Origin: Gluconobacter sp. Dm-62 | Lineage (GTDB): Bacteria > Pseudomonadota > Alphaproteobacteria > Acetobacterales > Acetobacteraceae | DNA length: 64,000 nucleotides | Assembly (NCBI RefSeq): GCF_018256155.1 | Contig: NZ_JAERLY010000002.1 | Location: 248,001-312,000, forward strand | Direction of reading: 5' to 3' | Shown: positions 35,510-45,051 of the stretch, in pieces | How the letters are laid out: every line of letters begins with the position of its first letter | Position numbering within the stretch: the stretch's first letter is position 1 | Notes under the pieces: generated by a model | The model's database searches: none | Told to the model about the DNA's origin: nothing | What the model saw: only the letters and a program-made list of their open reading frames with translations | Made by a program: the position numbers and the translations under genes

Positions 35510-36094
35510 ATGACCCTGCCTTTGATGCCCAAGGCGACGGCCGTCTGGCTGATCGAAAAAACCGGTCTCACCTTCACCCAGATCGCAGAATTCTGTGGCA
35601 TGCACCCGCTTGAAGTCCAGGCGATTGCTGATGGTGAAGTCGCGGCCGGAATCAACGGCTACGATCCGGTCAAGAACCATCAGCTTGCCGACGCCGAAAT
35701 CAAGCGCTGCGAAAAAGACACCAACGCACGCCTGAAGATCATGCCGACGGCCAGCCCCGTGAAGCGTCGTGCCAAGGGCGCGCGCTATACGCCTGTTGCC
35801 AAGCGCAATGACCGCCCCGATGCCATTGCCTTCGTCCTGCGTCAGTTTCCGCAACTGTCCGAAGCCCAGATCGTCAAGCTGCTCGGCACGACCAAGGACA
35901 CCATCACCAAGGTCCGTGATCGCCAGCATTGGAACAGCGCCAATATCAAGCCGCGTGATCCCGTGATCCTCGGGCTGTGCACCCAGACCGACCTGCATGC
36001 AGCCGTTACGTCTGCCAATGACCGTCTGGCCCGTGAAGGCCATGCCCTTCCGGTCGTTGAAGCCTATGTGCCGGACAGCGACAGTCACGCCTGA
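35510..36094 (+). CDS. trcR: DUF1013 protein / cell cycle regulator TrcR
   Basis: The 194-residue product matches the DUF1013 family, named TrcR after the Caulobacter cell-cycle transcriptional regulator. The N-terminal half holds a helix-turn-helix-like region (MPKATAVWLIEKTGLTFTQIA and GMHPLEVQAIADGE), and a second such segment lies at about 105-140 (QLSEAQIVKLLGTTKDTITKVR). The family is almost restricted to alphaproteobacteria and highly conserved. AAGGA lies 10 bases before ATG 35510. It stands upstream of a DUF465 gene and purEK, with a hairpin between. Confidence 0.88.
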   Translation: MTLPLMPKATAVWLIEKTGLTFTQIAEFCGMHPLEVQAIADGEVAAGINGYDPVKNHQLADAEIKRCEKDTNARLKIMPTASPVKRRAKGARYTPVAKRNDRPDAIAFVLRQFPQLSEAQIVKLLGTTKDTITKVRDRQHWNSANIKPRDPVILGLCTQTDLHAAVTSANDRLAREGHALPVVEAYVPDSDSHA

Positions 36095-36103
36095 TCCGGA
36101 TGA

Positions 36104-36140
36104 ATGCCTGACGGGTACTGGTCCGGTGCCCTTCAGGCAT
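36104..36140 (+). terminator. Hairpin after trcR, weak terminator candidate
   Basis: ATGCCTGA (36104-36111) pairs with TCAGGCAT (36133-36140), with a GGG/CCC inner extension. No T run follows, so termination would need Rho; it may instead be an RNA processing or protein site. Confidence 0.4.
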
Positions 36141-36211
36141 GATACTGCATGGTAATAGTGGAAAGAATCAGTCTTTCCACGATGCCTGACTGTTCTCCGG
36201 GACCGGATGCC

Positions 36212-36412
36212 ATGATGACTGACGACAATGCCATGCTGAAACGTCTGCACGAACTGCGCAGCGAGCATCGCGATCTGGATACCGTCATCGAGCGTCTCGT
36301 CCATCATCCCCTCAACCAGCTTCAGCTTCAGCGTCTCAAAAAGCGCAAGCTTCAGCTTAAAGATGAGATTTCGTGGATCGAGACCCGTCTCATCCCGGAT
36401 AATATTGCCTGA
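36212..36412 (+). CDS. DUF465 (YdcH-like) small protein
   Basis: The 66-residue charged helical hairpin contains LKRLHELRSEHRDLD and RLKKRKLQLKDEI, the standard DUF465 pattern. Function is unknown for the family. I place the start at ATG 36212 (a second ATG follows immediately); the frame is open from 36149. Its stop codon abuts the purE ATG, so it likely sits in the purEK operon. Confidence 0.85.
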   Translation: MMTDDNAMLKRLHELRSEHRDLDTVIERLVHHPLNQLQLQRLKKRKLQLKDEISWIETRLIPDNIA

Positions 36413-36937
36413 ATGAGCCAGATCCTCTCCGCCGACGAAACCCTTCAGGGCGATGCGCCGATCCGTGTCGGCGTGATCATGGGAAGCCAGTCTGACTGGG
36501 ACACCATGCGTCATGCCTGCGAAATTCTCGACGATCTGGGCATTGCCCATGAGAAGCGGATCGTCTCGGCACACCGTACGCCGGACCGTCTGGTAGAATA
36601 TGCCAAGACGGCGCGCCGACGCGGCCTGCATGTCATTATTGCAGGCGCTGGTGGAGCAGCCCATCTTCCGGGCATGTGCTCGGCCTGGACGAGCATTCCC
36701 GTTTTGGGTGTTCCCGTTCAGAGTCGGGCGCTGAACGGTCAGGACAGCCTTCTTTCCATCGTACAGATGCCGGGTGGCGTCCCTGTGGGAACGCTGGCGA
36801 TCGGCAAGGCCGGTGCGATCAACGCGGGTCTTCTGGCGGCATCGATCCTTTCCGTTTCCGATGGGCAGGTGATGGCGCGTCTGGACGCTTGGCGCGCAAC
36901 GCAGACGGCTGCCGTTGCGGATGTTCCGGTCGAATGA
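36413..36937 (+). CDS. purE: N5-carboxyaminoimidazole ribonucleotide mutase
   Basis: The 174-residue class I PurE converts N5-CAIR to CAIR in purine synthesis. Signature motifs are [14 protein letters not shown] (about 20-33), [10 protein letters not shown] and [14 protein letters not shown] 12-residue N-terminal extension precedes the core. The ATG directly follows the DUF465 stop, and the last bases overlap purK by 4, as expected for successive enzymes. Confidence 0.97.
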   Translation: MSQILSADETLQGDAPIRVGVIMGSQSDWDTMRHACEILDDLGIAHEKRIVSAHRTPDRLVEYAKTARRRGLHVIIAGAGGAAHLPGMCSAWTSIPVLGVPVQSRALNGQDSLLSIVQMPGGVPVGTLAIGKAGAINAGLLAASILSVSDGQVMARLDAWRATQTAAVADVPVE

Positions 36938-38058
36938 ACACTCAGGATGTTTTTGCTCCCGGCTGTACGATCGGGATCATCGGCGGCGGCCAGCTTGGCC
37001 GCATGTCTGCCGTAGCTGCATCGAAGCTTGGCTATCACGTGCATGTTCTGAGCCCGGAATTTCCGAGCCCGGCCACGGAAGTCGCGGCATCCGTTACCAT
37101 CGGTGCCTATGACGATCCGGCGGTTCTGGAGGATTTCGCCTCACGCTGTGATGTGGTGACGTTTGAATTCGAAAATATCAGCGCTGAAGGTCTGGCGCTG
37201 CTTGAGAAGCACCGGCCTGTGCGCCCCGCGGGCGAAATCCTGCGTATCAGTCAGGACCGGATTGCGGAAAAGACGCGCCTGTCTGAAATCGGCGTCAGCC
37301 TTGCTCCCTGGCATGCGGTCAATGGTCCCGAAGATCTGCCTGCGCTTGAGGCGCTGGGCTTCCCGCTGATTCTCAAGACGACGCGCTTTGGCTATGATGG
37401 CAAGGGCCAGTTCCGCGTGCCGGATGCCGAGGCCCTCGCCGCTCTGGAAGATCTGCCCTACCCGCTTGTTGCGGAGAAGATGGTCGATTTCGAGCGTGAG
37501 CTCAGCGTGATGGTTGTGCGGGGTCTGGATGGTGCCGTGCGGTGTTTCGATACGGTTGAAAACCGTCACCGGAACGGCATTCTGGACGTAACGCTCGCAC
37601 CTGCACACGTCATGCCCGATATTGCCCGGCAGGCTCAGGATATGGCAGCCCGGATTGCCGAAGCGCTGGATCTGGTCGGGATCATGGGCGTTGAGATGTT
37701 CCATGTGGCTGATGGCAGCCTCATGGTGAACGAAATTGCCCCTCGCCCGCATAATTCCGGTCACTGGACCATGGATGCGTGTCTGGTAGATCAGTTCGAG
37801 ATGCATGTGCGGGCTGTTGCAGGTCTGCCGCTGCCTCCGGCACGGCGGCATTCCGATGCGGTCATGCACAATCTGATCGGTCCAGAAGACATGGCCCGCG
37901 TCCCGGCCATTCTCGCGACAGACGGGGCGTCGCTCCATCTTTATGGCAAGTCGGAAGCGCGTGAAGGCCGGAAGATGGGGCATGTAAACACCATTGTCCC
38001 GCGTGGCGCCCTTCCCGGCGAACTGGCCCTCGAAGGGCTTCTTCCGCCCCGCGGCTGA
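36934..38058 (+). CDS. purK: N5-carboxyaminoimidazole ribonucleotide synthase
   Basis: The 374-residue ATP-grasp enzyme carboxylates AIR with bicarbonate and ATP and hands N5-CAIR to PurE. Seen: [17 protein letters not shown] near the N-terminus, [28 protein letters not shown] and the metal-site [14 protein letters not shown]. The start at ATG 36934 overlaps purE by 4 bases. The gene ends 4 bases from the convergent radC. Confidence 0.97.
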   Translation: MNTQDVFAPGCTIGIIGGGQLGRMSAVAASKLGYHVHVLSPEFPSPATEVAASVTIGAYDDPAVLEDFASRCDVVTFEFENISAEGLALLEKHRPVRPAGEILRISQDRIAEKTRLSEIGVSLAPWHAVNGPEDLPALEALGFPLILKTTRFGYDGKGQFRVPDAEALAALEDLPYPLVAEKMVDFERELSVMVVRGLDGAVRCFDTVENRHRNGILDVTLAPAHVMPDIARQAQDMAARIAEALDLVGIMGVEMFHVADGSLMVNEIAPRPHNSGHWTMDACLVDQFEMHVRAVAGLPLPPARRHSDAVMHNLIGPEDMARVPAILATDGASLHLYGKSEAREGRKMGHVNTIVPRGALPGELALEGLLPPRG

Positions 38059-38062
38059 AGCC

Positions 38063-38821
38063 TCAGAGCAGGTTGCTACGGCGAAAGCTGGTGTGGCGGC
38101 CGTTGCCGATGATGAAATGGTCTGCGATCGTGACCCCGACCACGTCGAGGGCCGCCTGAACCTGCATGGTCATCTGAAGATCGGCTTCTGACGGCGTGGG
38201 ATCCCCACTGGGATGGTTGTGAACCAGAACCAGCGCGCTCGCACCGATTTCCACGGCACGTCTGGCGACTTCCCGGGGATAGACGGGCGTGTGATTGACC
38301 GTGCCCCGGGCCTGGGCTTCGTCCGCAATCAGGCTGTTCTTTTCATTGAGAAACAGGATGCGGAACTGCTCGATGTTTTCCCGTGCCAGTCGGGCGGTCA
38401 GGTAATCGAGAAGTTTCTGTTCGTTATCGAGAACATCCTCGGGAGGCAGGCGCGCCCGGTTGTAGCGGAGCGCTGCCTCTTGAAGAACGCGGATCATGGG
38501 CACCATATGCGCGCCCATATTGGTGATACTCTCAAGCTCCCGGTCCGTGGCGGAGAGGACGGCAGCCAGTGATCCGAAACGGGCATGCAGACTATGCGAA
38601 AGCGCGACGCTGCCCGCCTCACGGCCGGTAAACAGGACCGTCATGAGATGCAGAAGAGTTTCGTCATCAAGATGGCGCCCCCGGCCTGTCAGAAGGGCAA
38701 GCAGCGGTTCCATCGCGCCGGGAGGCGCCTCGGTCAGCGTCGCGATCTGTCGCAGATCGGCCGAGGACAGGCCCGTCATGCCATCCGAAAATCCAGTCGT
38801 TCCGGTATCCGTATCCTGCAT
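38063..38821 (-). CDS. radC: RadC family JAB/MPN protein with intact metal site
   Basis: A 252-residue protein with an N-terminal helix-hairpin-helix region and a C-terminal JAMM/MPN+ domain. The zinc ligands are complete: VHNHPSGDPTPSEAD gives His201, His203 and Asp214. RadC proteins are DNA-associated, their enzymatic role still debated despite the old repair name. It is the downstream gene of a tandem pair: the upstream, ligand-less homologue ends with TAA one base before this ATG, so the two are translationally coupled. Confidence 0.9.
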   Translation of the reverse strand: MQDTDTGTTGFSDGMTGLSSADLRQIATLTEAPPGAMEPLLALLTGRGRHLDDETLLHLMTVLFTGREAGSVALSHSLHARFGSLAAVLSATDRELESITNMGAHMVPMIRVLQEAALRYNRARLPPEDVLDNEQKLLDYLTARLARENIEQFRILFLNEKNSLIADEAQARGTVNHTPVYPREVARRAVEIGASALVLVHNHPSGDPTPSEADLQMTMQVQAALDVVGVTIADHFIIGNGRHTSFRRSNLL

Positions 38822-38822
38822 C

Positions 38823-39512
38823 TTACAGAAGGCCTCCCTGACGCAGGCTGGATGGTGGCCCCTCTCCTGTCACCAGCACATCGTGGAGCGTGATGGACAG
38901 GGGGCGCATTGCAAAATCCAGTTGCCGGGCCGCCTGGGAGAGTTCTGCAGGGCTTTGTGCCGGGCGTACATAGAAACCGATCAGCGCCGTAGCATGCAGG
39001 GCAAGTGCCCGAATGGCAATGGCGCGGTTGCCTGCGGTCACTGTTTCGGCGTCAGGCGCGACTTCATCAGCCAGAAGCCGGTTACGGTTGTCGAGATACA
39101 GCAGGCGGAACTGCCCGGAGATGCCTCCCTCAAGCGCCTGATCGAGATACGTCACAAGCTGGTCCCAGTTGCTGAGCGTCGGACGTTCACGCTGCTCTGA
39201 AGATGCCAGCCGTTCCGCGGCAACGCCCGGAAGCCGAAGCACGCGGATGGCGTCGTCTTTTAGTCCTGCAGACCGTAATGCCTGCGTAGGCGCACGAAAC
39301 ACCTTCACCAGACTGCCGAAATGGCCGATCAGTCCTTTGGCGAGCGGCTTCGTATCCTTGCGCGGCACGCCTGCAAAAAGAAGCATTTCCAGAATTTCAT
39401 AGTCCGCCAGAGTGCTGGCGCCATTGTTCAGCACGCGCGCGCGCATTCTGGCCCGGTGTCCCTGAGGGCCTGTGCCGCGTGTCAGATCGATCCGGGGATA
39501 GGTGTTGGCCAT
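38823..39512 (-). CDS. RadC-like protein lacking the JAMM metal ligands
   Basis: The 229-residue product has the same layout as the downstream RadC: HhH-like N-terminus (LADYEILEMLLFAGVPRKD, about 35-53) and MPN-type core (QFRLLYLDNRNRLLADE). At the metal site HNHPSGDP is replaced by YVRPAQSP, so the two His are Tyr181 and Arg183 and the Asp is also gone. It should be catalytically dead but can keep the fold, as in MPN- subunits of eukaryotic MPN+/MPN- pairs. The frame is clean and well kept, so I do not call it a pseudogene. It diverges from the helicase gene. Confidence 0.85.
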   Translation of the reverse strand: MANTYPRIDLTRGTGPQGHRARMRARVLNNGASTLADYEILEMLLFAGVPRKDTKPLAKGLIGHFGSLVKVFRAPTQALRSAGLKDDAIRVLRLPGVAAERLASSEQRERPTLSNWDQLVTYLDQALEGGISGQFRLLYLDNRNRLLADEVAPDAETVTAGNRAIAIRALALHATALIGFYVRPAQSPAELSQAARQLDFAMRPLSITLHDVLVTGEGPPSSLRQGGLL

Positions 39513-39539
39513 GACGGTATCTCACTCTATATCGGGAGG

Positions 39540-41774
39540 GTGCCGCAAGACCTCTCTTTCCCCCCGCCCGCCTCGACGCCCGAGTATCTCTCCCGCCTCA
39601 ATCCGGAGCAGAGACGCGCCATCGAGATAACCGAGGGCCCGCTCCTCATTCTGGCCGGCGCCGGAACAGGCAAGACGCGCGTCCTGACGACGCGGTTTGC
39701 GCATATCCTCCTCACCGGGCGCGCCTATCCAAGCCAGATTCTGGCCGTGACCTTCACGAACAAGGCCGCGCGCGAAATGCGCGAACGTGTCAGCGCGATT
39801 CTGGGGGAACCCGCCGAAGGTCTGTGGCTCGGAACATTTCACGCGATCTGCGCGCGGATGCTGCGGCGTCATGCGGAATATGTCGGCCTGACGAGCAGCT
39901 TTAACATCCTTGATACGGATGATCAGATCCGGCTGCTCAAGCAGGTCATGGACCCGTGGAAGATCGACACCAAACGCTGGCCGCCGAACCAGCTCATGGG
40001 TATCATCCAGCGCTGGAAGGATCGCGGCCTGACGCCGGACCGGGTGACGCCCGCGGAAGATTCCGATTTTGCGAATGGTCATGCGCTAGCGATTTATCGG
40101 GCGTATCAGGCGCGCCTGATTGCACTGAACACCTGCGATTTCGGTGATCTGATGCTGCATGTGACGGAGATCCTGCGCAACCAGCCCAATGTGCTGGCGC
40201 AGTATCACCGGAGTTTCCGCTACATCCTTGTGGACGAATATCAGGACACGAATACCGTTCAGTATTTGTGGCTGCGTCTGCTGGCCAAACGCGAGCATGG
40301 ACCGTCCAACATCGCCTGCGTGGGGGATGACGATCAGTCCATCTACTCCTGGCGTGGGGCTGAAGTTGAAAACATTCTCCGATTCGAGAAGGATTTTCCC
40401 GGCGCGGAGGTGGTGCGTCTGGAGCGCAATTACCGGTCGACAGCGCAGATTCTCGCGGCGGCTGCCGGGCTGATCGCCCATAACGAGGGAAGGCTCGGCA
40501 AGACGCTGCGGCCGGGGCGTGAAGACGCGGACGGTGAGAAGGTCCAGATCATCGGCGTTCGCGATTCGGATGAGGAAGCGCGGATCGTGAGCGGCGCCAT
40601 TGAGCGCCTGCGCGGGGACGGGCATCCGCTGTCGGAAATCGCCATCCTGATGCGGGCCGGATTTCAGACGCGGCCGTTTGAAGAGCGCCTGATGCTGATT
40701 GGTATCCCCTACCGCGTCGTGGGCGGCCTGCGTTTTTACGAGCGTTCCGAAATCCGGGACTGTCTGGCTTATCTGCGGGTGCTGTCGCAGCCTGCGGATG
40801 ATCTGGCGTTCGAGCGGATCATCAATGTGCCAAAGCGTGGCGTGGGTTCCGTGGCGGTGCAGAAGCTGCACGCACAGGCGCGCGCCCTCCCCGGCCCGCT
40901 GACGGCGGCTGTGAGCTGGCAGCTTCAGGAAGGACTGCTCAAGGGTAAGTCGAAGGAAGCGCTGGACGTGCTGATGGGGGCGTTCCATCACGCGAAGACA
41001 ACGCTTGAAACCGAAGGCCATGTCGTTGCGGCTGAGCAGCTTCTTGAAGACAGCGGCTATCTTCAGATGTGGCGCGATGACCGCTCCGTCGAGGCGCCGG
41101 GGCGTCTGGATAACATTCGTGAGCTTCTGCGCGCGATTGGCGAATTCGGAACGCTTCAGGGTTTTCTGGAGCATGTCGCGCTCGTCATGGATACCGAGAG
41201 CGAGACGTCCGACGACAAGGTCAGCCTCATGACGCTGCACGGCGCCAAGGGACTGGAGTTCGACACCGTATTCCTTCCGGGCTGGGAAGAAGGCGTGTTC
41301 CCCTCCCAGCGCTCGCTTGACGAGGGTGGAAACCGGGCGCTGGAGGAAGAGCGGCGGCTGGCCTATGTGGGGCTGACGCGGGCGCGCCGTCGGGCGATCG
41401 TGCTGCATGCGGCCAGTCGGCGGATCTATGCGAACTGGCAGTCCTCGATGCCGAGCCGTTTTATTGAAGAAATCCCGTCCGAGCATGTGCAACTGAATGG
41501 TCAGGCGTTCGAAACGCGGCGTCAGGCTGCTGCGGCACCGTCCATGTTCGCGTCCGGCCCCTTGACCAGCACGCGCCCGTCAGGGTTCCGCGCTCCACGC
41601 CCGAAAATTCATGACGTGAAACCGGAGCCGACTGTCGCGATCGGGGCGACGGTCTTTCATCATAAATTCGGCGAAGGCACCGTCATCGGTGCTGATGGGC
41701 CGCAGTTGCACATCAATTTTGAAAACGCTGGCGTCAAGCGCGTCATGTCAAACTTTGTGGAGATCAGATCGTGA
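39540..41774 (+). CDS. UvrD/PcrA-type DNA helicase
   Basis: The product is about 744 residues if translation starts at GTG 39540. The SF1A helicase has LNPEQRRAIE (Q motif), Walker A AGAGTGKTRVL, DEYQDTN (motif II), GDDDQSIYSWRGA (III), LERNYRS (IV), VSLMTLHGAKGLEFD (V) and ERRLAYVGLTRARR (VI). A C-terminal Tudor-like domain (VFHHKFGEGTVIGADG) is as in PcrA/UvrD. It unwinds DNA in nucleotide excision and mismatch repair. The start is uncertain: the frame is open back to 39321, but that would overlap radC on the other strand, and the purine-rich GGGAG is almost touching the GTG. It overlaps prmA by 4 bases. Confidence 0.93.
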   Translation: MPQDLSFPPPASTPEYLSRLNPEQRRAIEITEGPLLILAGAGTGKTRVLTTRFAHILLTGRAYPSQILAVTFTNKAAREMRERVSAILGEPAEGLWLGTFHAICARMLRRHAEYVGLTSSFNILDTDDQIRLLKQVMDPWKIDTKRWPPNQLMGIIQRWKDRGLTPDRVTPAEDSDFANGHALAIYRAYQARLIALNTCDFGDLMLHVTEILRNQPNVLAQYHRSFRYILVDEYQDTNTVQYLWLRLLAKREHGPSNIACVGDDDQSIYSWRGAEVENILRFEKDFPGAEVVRLERNYRSTAQILAAAAGLIAHNEGRLGKTLRPGREDADGEKVQIIGVRDSDEEARIVSGAIERLRGDGHPLSEIAILMRAGFQTRPFEERLMLIGIPYRVVGGLRFYERSEIRDCLAYLRVLSQPADDLAFERIINVPKRGVGSVAVQKLHAQARALPGPLTAAVSWQLQEGLLKGKSKEALDVLMGAFHHAKTTLETEGHVVAAEQLLEDSGYLQMWRDDRSVEAPGRLDNIRELLRAIGEFGTLQGFLEHVALVMDTESETSDDKVSLMTLHGAKGLEFDTVFLPGWEEGVFPSQRSLDEGGNRALEEERRLAYVGLTRARRRAIVLHAASRRIYANWQSSMPSRFIEEIPSEHVQLNGQAFETRRQAAAAPSMFASGPLTSTRPSGFRAPRPKIHDVKPEPTVAIGATVFHHKFGEGTVIGADGPQLHINFENAGVKRVMSNFVEIRS

Positions 41775-42679
41775 TGGCACCCCGCAGCATTGGCCGTCGC
41801 CATGCCAGTGCGCTCGAAACCCTGTCCATCACGGTTGAAGAGCCCTTCGTTCCCCTGTTCGAGCAGGCGCTGATGTGCGCCTGCGAAACGGTCGGCATCT
41901 TCGAGGCCGATGACGCGCAGAAATACTGGCGTGTAGAAGGCGTGAAGGACACGGGTTTCAAGGAAGACGAGCTCGAAAATGCTCTGGCGGTTGCACGGAT
42001 GCTGACCGGTTGTGACGCCGAGCTCGAGCGCACCCCGACCGAATCTGAAGGCTGGCTGGCCCGGACCTACGAATCCTTTCCGCAGCAGAATGTTGGCAAG
42101 CGTTTTGCCATTCGTGGCACCCATCTGCATGGCGCGCCGGATCAGTCCCGCCTGACGATCACGCTGGACGCCGGAATCGCGTTCGGGTCGGGCGAGCATG
42201 GTTCGACGCGGGGATGTCTGCGAGCGCTGGAAATGGTCGCGTATCGCAAGCCGCAGCGTATTCTGGATATGGGCTGTGGGTCCGGCATTCTGGCGATGGC
42301 CGCGGCGAAGCTGCTGCATCGTCCTGTTCTGGCCGTTGATATCGAGCCCTGGTCCGTGCGGACGGCAAAGCTCAATGCGCGGCTGAATGGTCAGGGCAAT
42401 CTGCTGGATTGCCGTTTTGGGAATGGCTGGCAGACCGAAGCCGTGCGGGCCAAGGCGCCGTATGATCTGGTTTTTGCCAATATTCTCGCCCGCCCGCTTT
42501 GCCGGATGGCGCAGTCTCTGGCGATCAATCTGGCGCCGAACGGAACGGCCATTCTCGCGGGTCTGCTGTACAGTCAGGCGCGGATGGTGCTGGCTGCACA
42601 CCAGCGTCAGGGCCTTGTGCTGGAGCGAATCCTGCGTGAGGGCGACTGGGCAACACTGATCCTGCGCCGTCGCGGCTGA
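41771..42679 (+). CDS. prmA: Ribosomal protein L11 methyltransferase
   Basis: The 302-residue SAM-dependent enzyme trimethylates L11. Seen: AFGSGEHGSTRGCL (variant of GTGxHxTT), LDMGCGSGILAMAAAKL (SAM motif I) and VFANILARPL (substrate motif). The start is GTG 41771, overlapping the helicase stop, or ATG at the next codon. It overlaps the downstream acetyltransferase by one base. Confidence 0.94.
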   Translation: MMAPRSIGRRHASALETLSITVEEPFVPLFEQALMCACETVGIFEADDAQKYWRVEGVKDTGFKEDELENALAVARMLTGCDAELERTPTESEGWLARTYESFPQQNVGKRFAIRGTHLHGAPDQSRLTITLDAGIAFGSGEHGSTRGCLRALEMVAYRKPQRILDMGCGSGILAMAAAKLLHRPVLAVDIEPWSVRTAKLNARLNGQGNLLDCRFGNGWQTEAVRAKAPYDLVFANILARPLCRMAQSLAINLAPNGTAILAGLLYSQARMVLAAHQRQGLVLERILREGDWATLILRRRG

Positions 42680-43224
42680 TGGGGACGCCGGAAATGCTGC
42701 CCCTGATTCGCAAGGCCAGCGCTGACGATCTTCCGGCCATCCTGCGTATCACCAATGACGCCATCGAAAACACCGATGCGCTCTGGATTACCACGCCCTT
42801 TACGCTGGATCAGCGGCGTCAGTGGTTCGAAGACAGGCTGGCGCAAGGCTACCCCGTGCTTGTCGCGCTCGATCCGGCTGGTGCTGTTGCCGGATATGGC
42901 TCCTACGGGGCTTTCAGGAGCTTTGAAGGCTATGCCCGTACGGTTGAGCACTCGGTGTATGTTTCGCCTGATCATCAGCGTCGGGGCATTGGCCGTCAGC
43001 TTCTGACAGCCCTGATCGACCACGCGAAAGGCGCGGGCTTTCATGTCATGGTCGCCGGGATTACGGCTGACAATGCTGCTTCCGTCGCAATGCACCATGA
43101 GTTCGGTTTCCGGAACTGTGGCACGCTCCCGCAAGTCGGTCGCAAGCGCGAGCGCTGGCTGGATCTGCTGTTCATGACGCTCTGCCTCGACGATATTTCT
43201 TCTGTGGAAAAGGACTTTTCATGA
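42679..43224 (+). CDS. GNAT acetyltransferase, phosphinothricin/methionine sulfoximine type
   Basis: A 181-residue single GNAT domain. The acetyl-CoA loop is VSPDHQRRGIGRQLL (about 95-109), and the N-terminal ADDLPAILRITNDAIENT and C-terminal GFRNCGTLPQVGRK match the PAT/MnaT subgroup that acetylates phosphinothricin, methionine sulfoximine and related amino acid analogues. The true substrate may be a housekeeping amine. It is tightly packed between prmA and pepP (1- and 4-base overlaps). Confidence 0.88.
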   Translation: MGTPEMLPLIRKASADDLPAILRITNDAIENTDALWITTPFTLDQRRQWFEDRLAQGYPVLVALDPAGAVAGYGSYGAFRSFEGYARTVEHSVYVSPDHQRRGIGRQLLTALIDHAKGAGFHVMVAGITADNAASVAMHHEFGFRNCGTLPQVGRKRERWLDLLFMTLCLDDISSVEKDFS

Positions 43225-45002
43225 CCCTGTCCTCCCTCCCGCTCAATGAGCGCCCTGCCCTCGTCCGCGCAGCCTGCAAGGCGCTGCGTGTGGACGGTTT
43301 CATCATTCCGCGCGGTGACGAATATCTCGGCGAATATGTCGCACCCTGTGCGGAACGTCTGGCCTGGCTGACGGGCTTTACCGGAAGTGCCGGTCTGGCG
43401 GCGATCCTGCCGGACGTCGCCGCAGTATTTTCCGACGGGCGCTACACGGTGCAGATGGAAGAGCAGGTTCCACATGATCTGTGGGAGCGTCGCCATGTTT
43501 CTCTGGAACCGCTGTCCGACTGGCTGGCAGAGCAAGCGAAGGGACTCAGGATCGGCTATGATCCGCGTCTGGTCAGCCAGTCCATGCTGGCTTCTTGGCA
43601 GACGCCGGGCGTCGAGCTTGTTCCGCTGTTCCACAATCCCATCGATCAGGCCTGGACCGATCGTCCGGCCGCTCCAGCCGGTCCGGTGCTGCCTCAGGTA
43701 TTGGAGTTTTCCGGCGAAAGCAGTGCGGAGAAGCGCCAGCGTCTAGGTAATGCTCTGCGCAAGGCCGGGCAGGATGCGGCAGTCATCGCGGACTGCACGT
43801 CGCTGGCATGGTTGCTGAACATCCGGGGTAGTGACGTGCCCCTCACTCCCGTCGCGCATGGCTATGCGATCCTGCATGCCGACGGAACGACTGAATGGTT
43901 CGTCTCGGCAGATCGGCTAGCGGACGGTGTGACGAATGTCTGTGGGAGTGGCGTGACGGTTCATGCCCCTGCGGATCTGGCGAATCGCCTCGCGGCCCTC
44001 AAGGGCAGAACGGTGCGCGTAGATCCTGTTTCGACGGCCGTGTGGTTCGACACCACGCTTCGTGCCGCGGGTGTGACGGTCGTGGACGGTACGGATCCCT
44101 GCATGCTTCCCAAGGCGATCAAGAACAGGACCGAACAGGAGGGCGCGCGACAGGCGCATGCCCATGATGGCGTGGCGATGGCCCGCTTCCTGTATTCCCT
44201 GACGGTCTCGGGAGTTGGCCAGCACGAGACGGATCTCGTCACCCAGCTGGATGGTTTGCGTGCCCGCTCCAGTGACTATCGGGAGCAGAGCTTTGATGCG
44301 ATTTCCGCCGTTGGTCCGAACGGCGCATTTCCTCATTACCGGGCGCAGGTCGGCCATGACCGCGTGCTGGAAGCCGGAAGCGTCTATCTGATCGACAGTG
44401 GCGGCCAGTATCCGTTCGGCACGACTGACATCACCCGCACGCTCTGGGTGGGGGATCAGGAACCGCCGGCTAATGTCCGCGAGGCGTTCACGCGTGTTCT
44501 GAAGGGCAATATTGCCCTCTCCCGCATCCGATTCCCGCCCGGCACGACCGGACACCGGCTGGACGTGCTGGCGCGTGCGGCTTTGTGGCAGGTCGGTATG
44601 GATTACGACCATGGGACAGGACATGGCATCGGAAGCTATCTGTCCGTTCATGAAGGGCCGCAGAATATTTCCCCGGCGCCCCGTCCTGTCGCACTTGAAG
44701 CGGGTATGATCGTTTCCAACGAACCGGGCTATTATGAGCCCGGGCAGTACGGCATCCGGATCGAGAACCTGATGCTGGTGCGTCCTTCCTCCTTCAAAGG
44801 CAGTAAGGGCACATTCCTGGAGTTCGAGATCCTCAGCTACACGCCGATCGATCACAGGCTGATTGATGTGGCGCTTTTAAATGATGCCGAGCTGAACTGG
44901 TTGAATGCCTATCATGCCGAGGTTCAGGCGCGGGTTGCACCGCATGTCGAAGCGGAGGTTGCACAGTGGCTGGCCAAGGTCTGCAAACCGCTCGTTCGGT
45001 AA
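43221..45002 (+). CDS. pepP: Xaa-Pro aminopeptidase (M24B)
   Basis: The 593-residue protein has three domains, two creatinase-like N-terminal domains and a C-terminal pita-bread metalloprotease, the long form like human XPNPEP1. The metal ligands can be read: two Asp in DSGGQYPFGTTDITRTLW, His in GTGHGIGSYLSVHEGP, Glu in NEPGYYEPG and Glu in GTFLEFE. It removes the N-terminal residue before proline in peptides. It is the last gene of the helicase-prmA-acetyltransferase-pepP operon. Confidence 0.94.
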   Translation: MTLSSLPLNERPALVRAACKALRVDGFIIPRGDEYLGEYVAPCAERLAWLTGFTGSAGLAAILPDVAAVFSDGRYTVQMEEQVPHDLWERRHVSLEPLSDWLAEQAKGLRIGYDPRLVSQSMLASWQTPGVELVPLFHNPIDQAWTDRPAAPAGPVLPQVLEFSGESSAEKRQRLGNALRKAGQDAAVIADCTSLAWLLNIRGSDVPLTPVAHGYAILHADGTTEWFVSADRLADGVTNVCGSGVTVHAPADLANRLAALKGRTVRVDPVSTAVWFDTTLRAAGVTVVDGTDPCMLPKAIKNRTEQEGARQAHAHDGVAMARFLYSLTVSGVGQHETDLVTQLDGLRARSSDYREQSFDAISAVGPNGAFPHYRAQVGHDRVLEAGSVYLIDSGGQYPFGTTDITRTLWVGDQEPPANVREAFTRVLKGNIALSRIRFPPGTTGHRLDVLARAALWQVGMDYDHGTGHGIGSYLSVHEGPQNISPAPRPVALEAGMIVSNEPGYYEPGQYGIRIENLMLVRPSSFKGSKGTFLEFEILSYTPIDHRLIDVALLNDAELNWLNAYHAEVQARVAPHVEAEVAQWLAKVCKPLVR

Positions 45003-45051
45003 AGTTGCAGGCATAACCGTATTTTTACCTTTCCCGATCATATACAGAAAA

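Noticed and set aside
35432-36664. 410-codon minus-strand frame opposite trcR, the DUF465 gene and purE.
   Set aside because: All three plus-strand genes have strong family matches; the antisense product shows none.
39321-39539. N-terminal extension of the helicase frame.
   Set aside because: It is antisense to the radC-like gene and has no resemblance to UvrD/PcrA N-termini.
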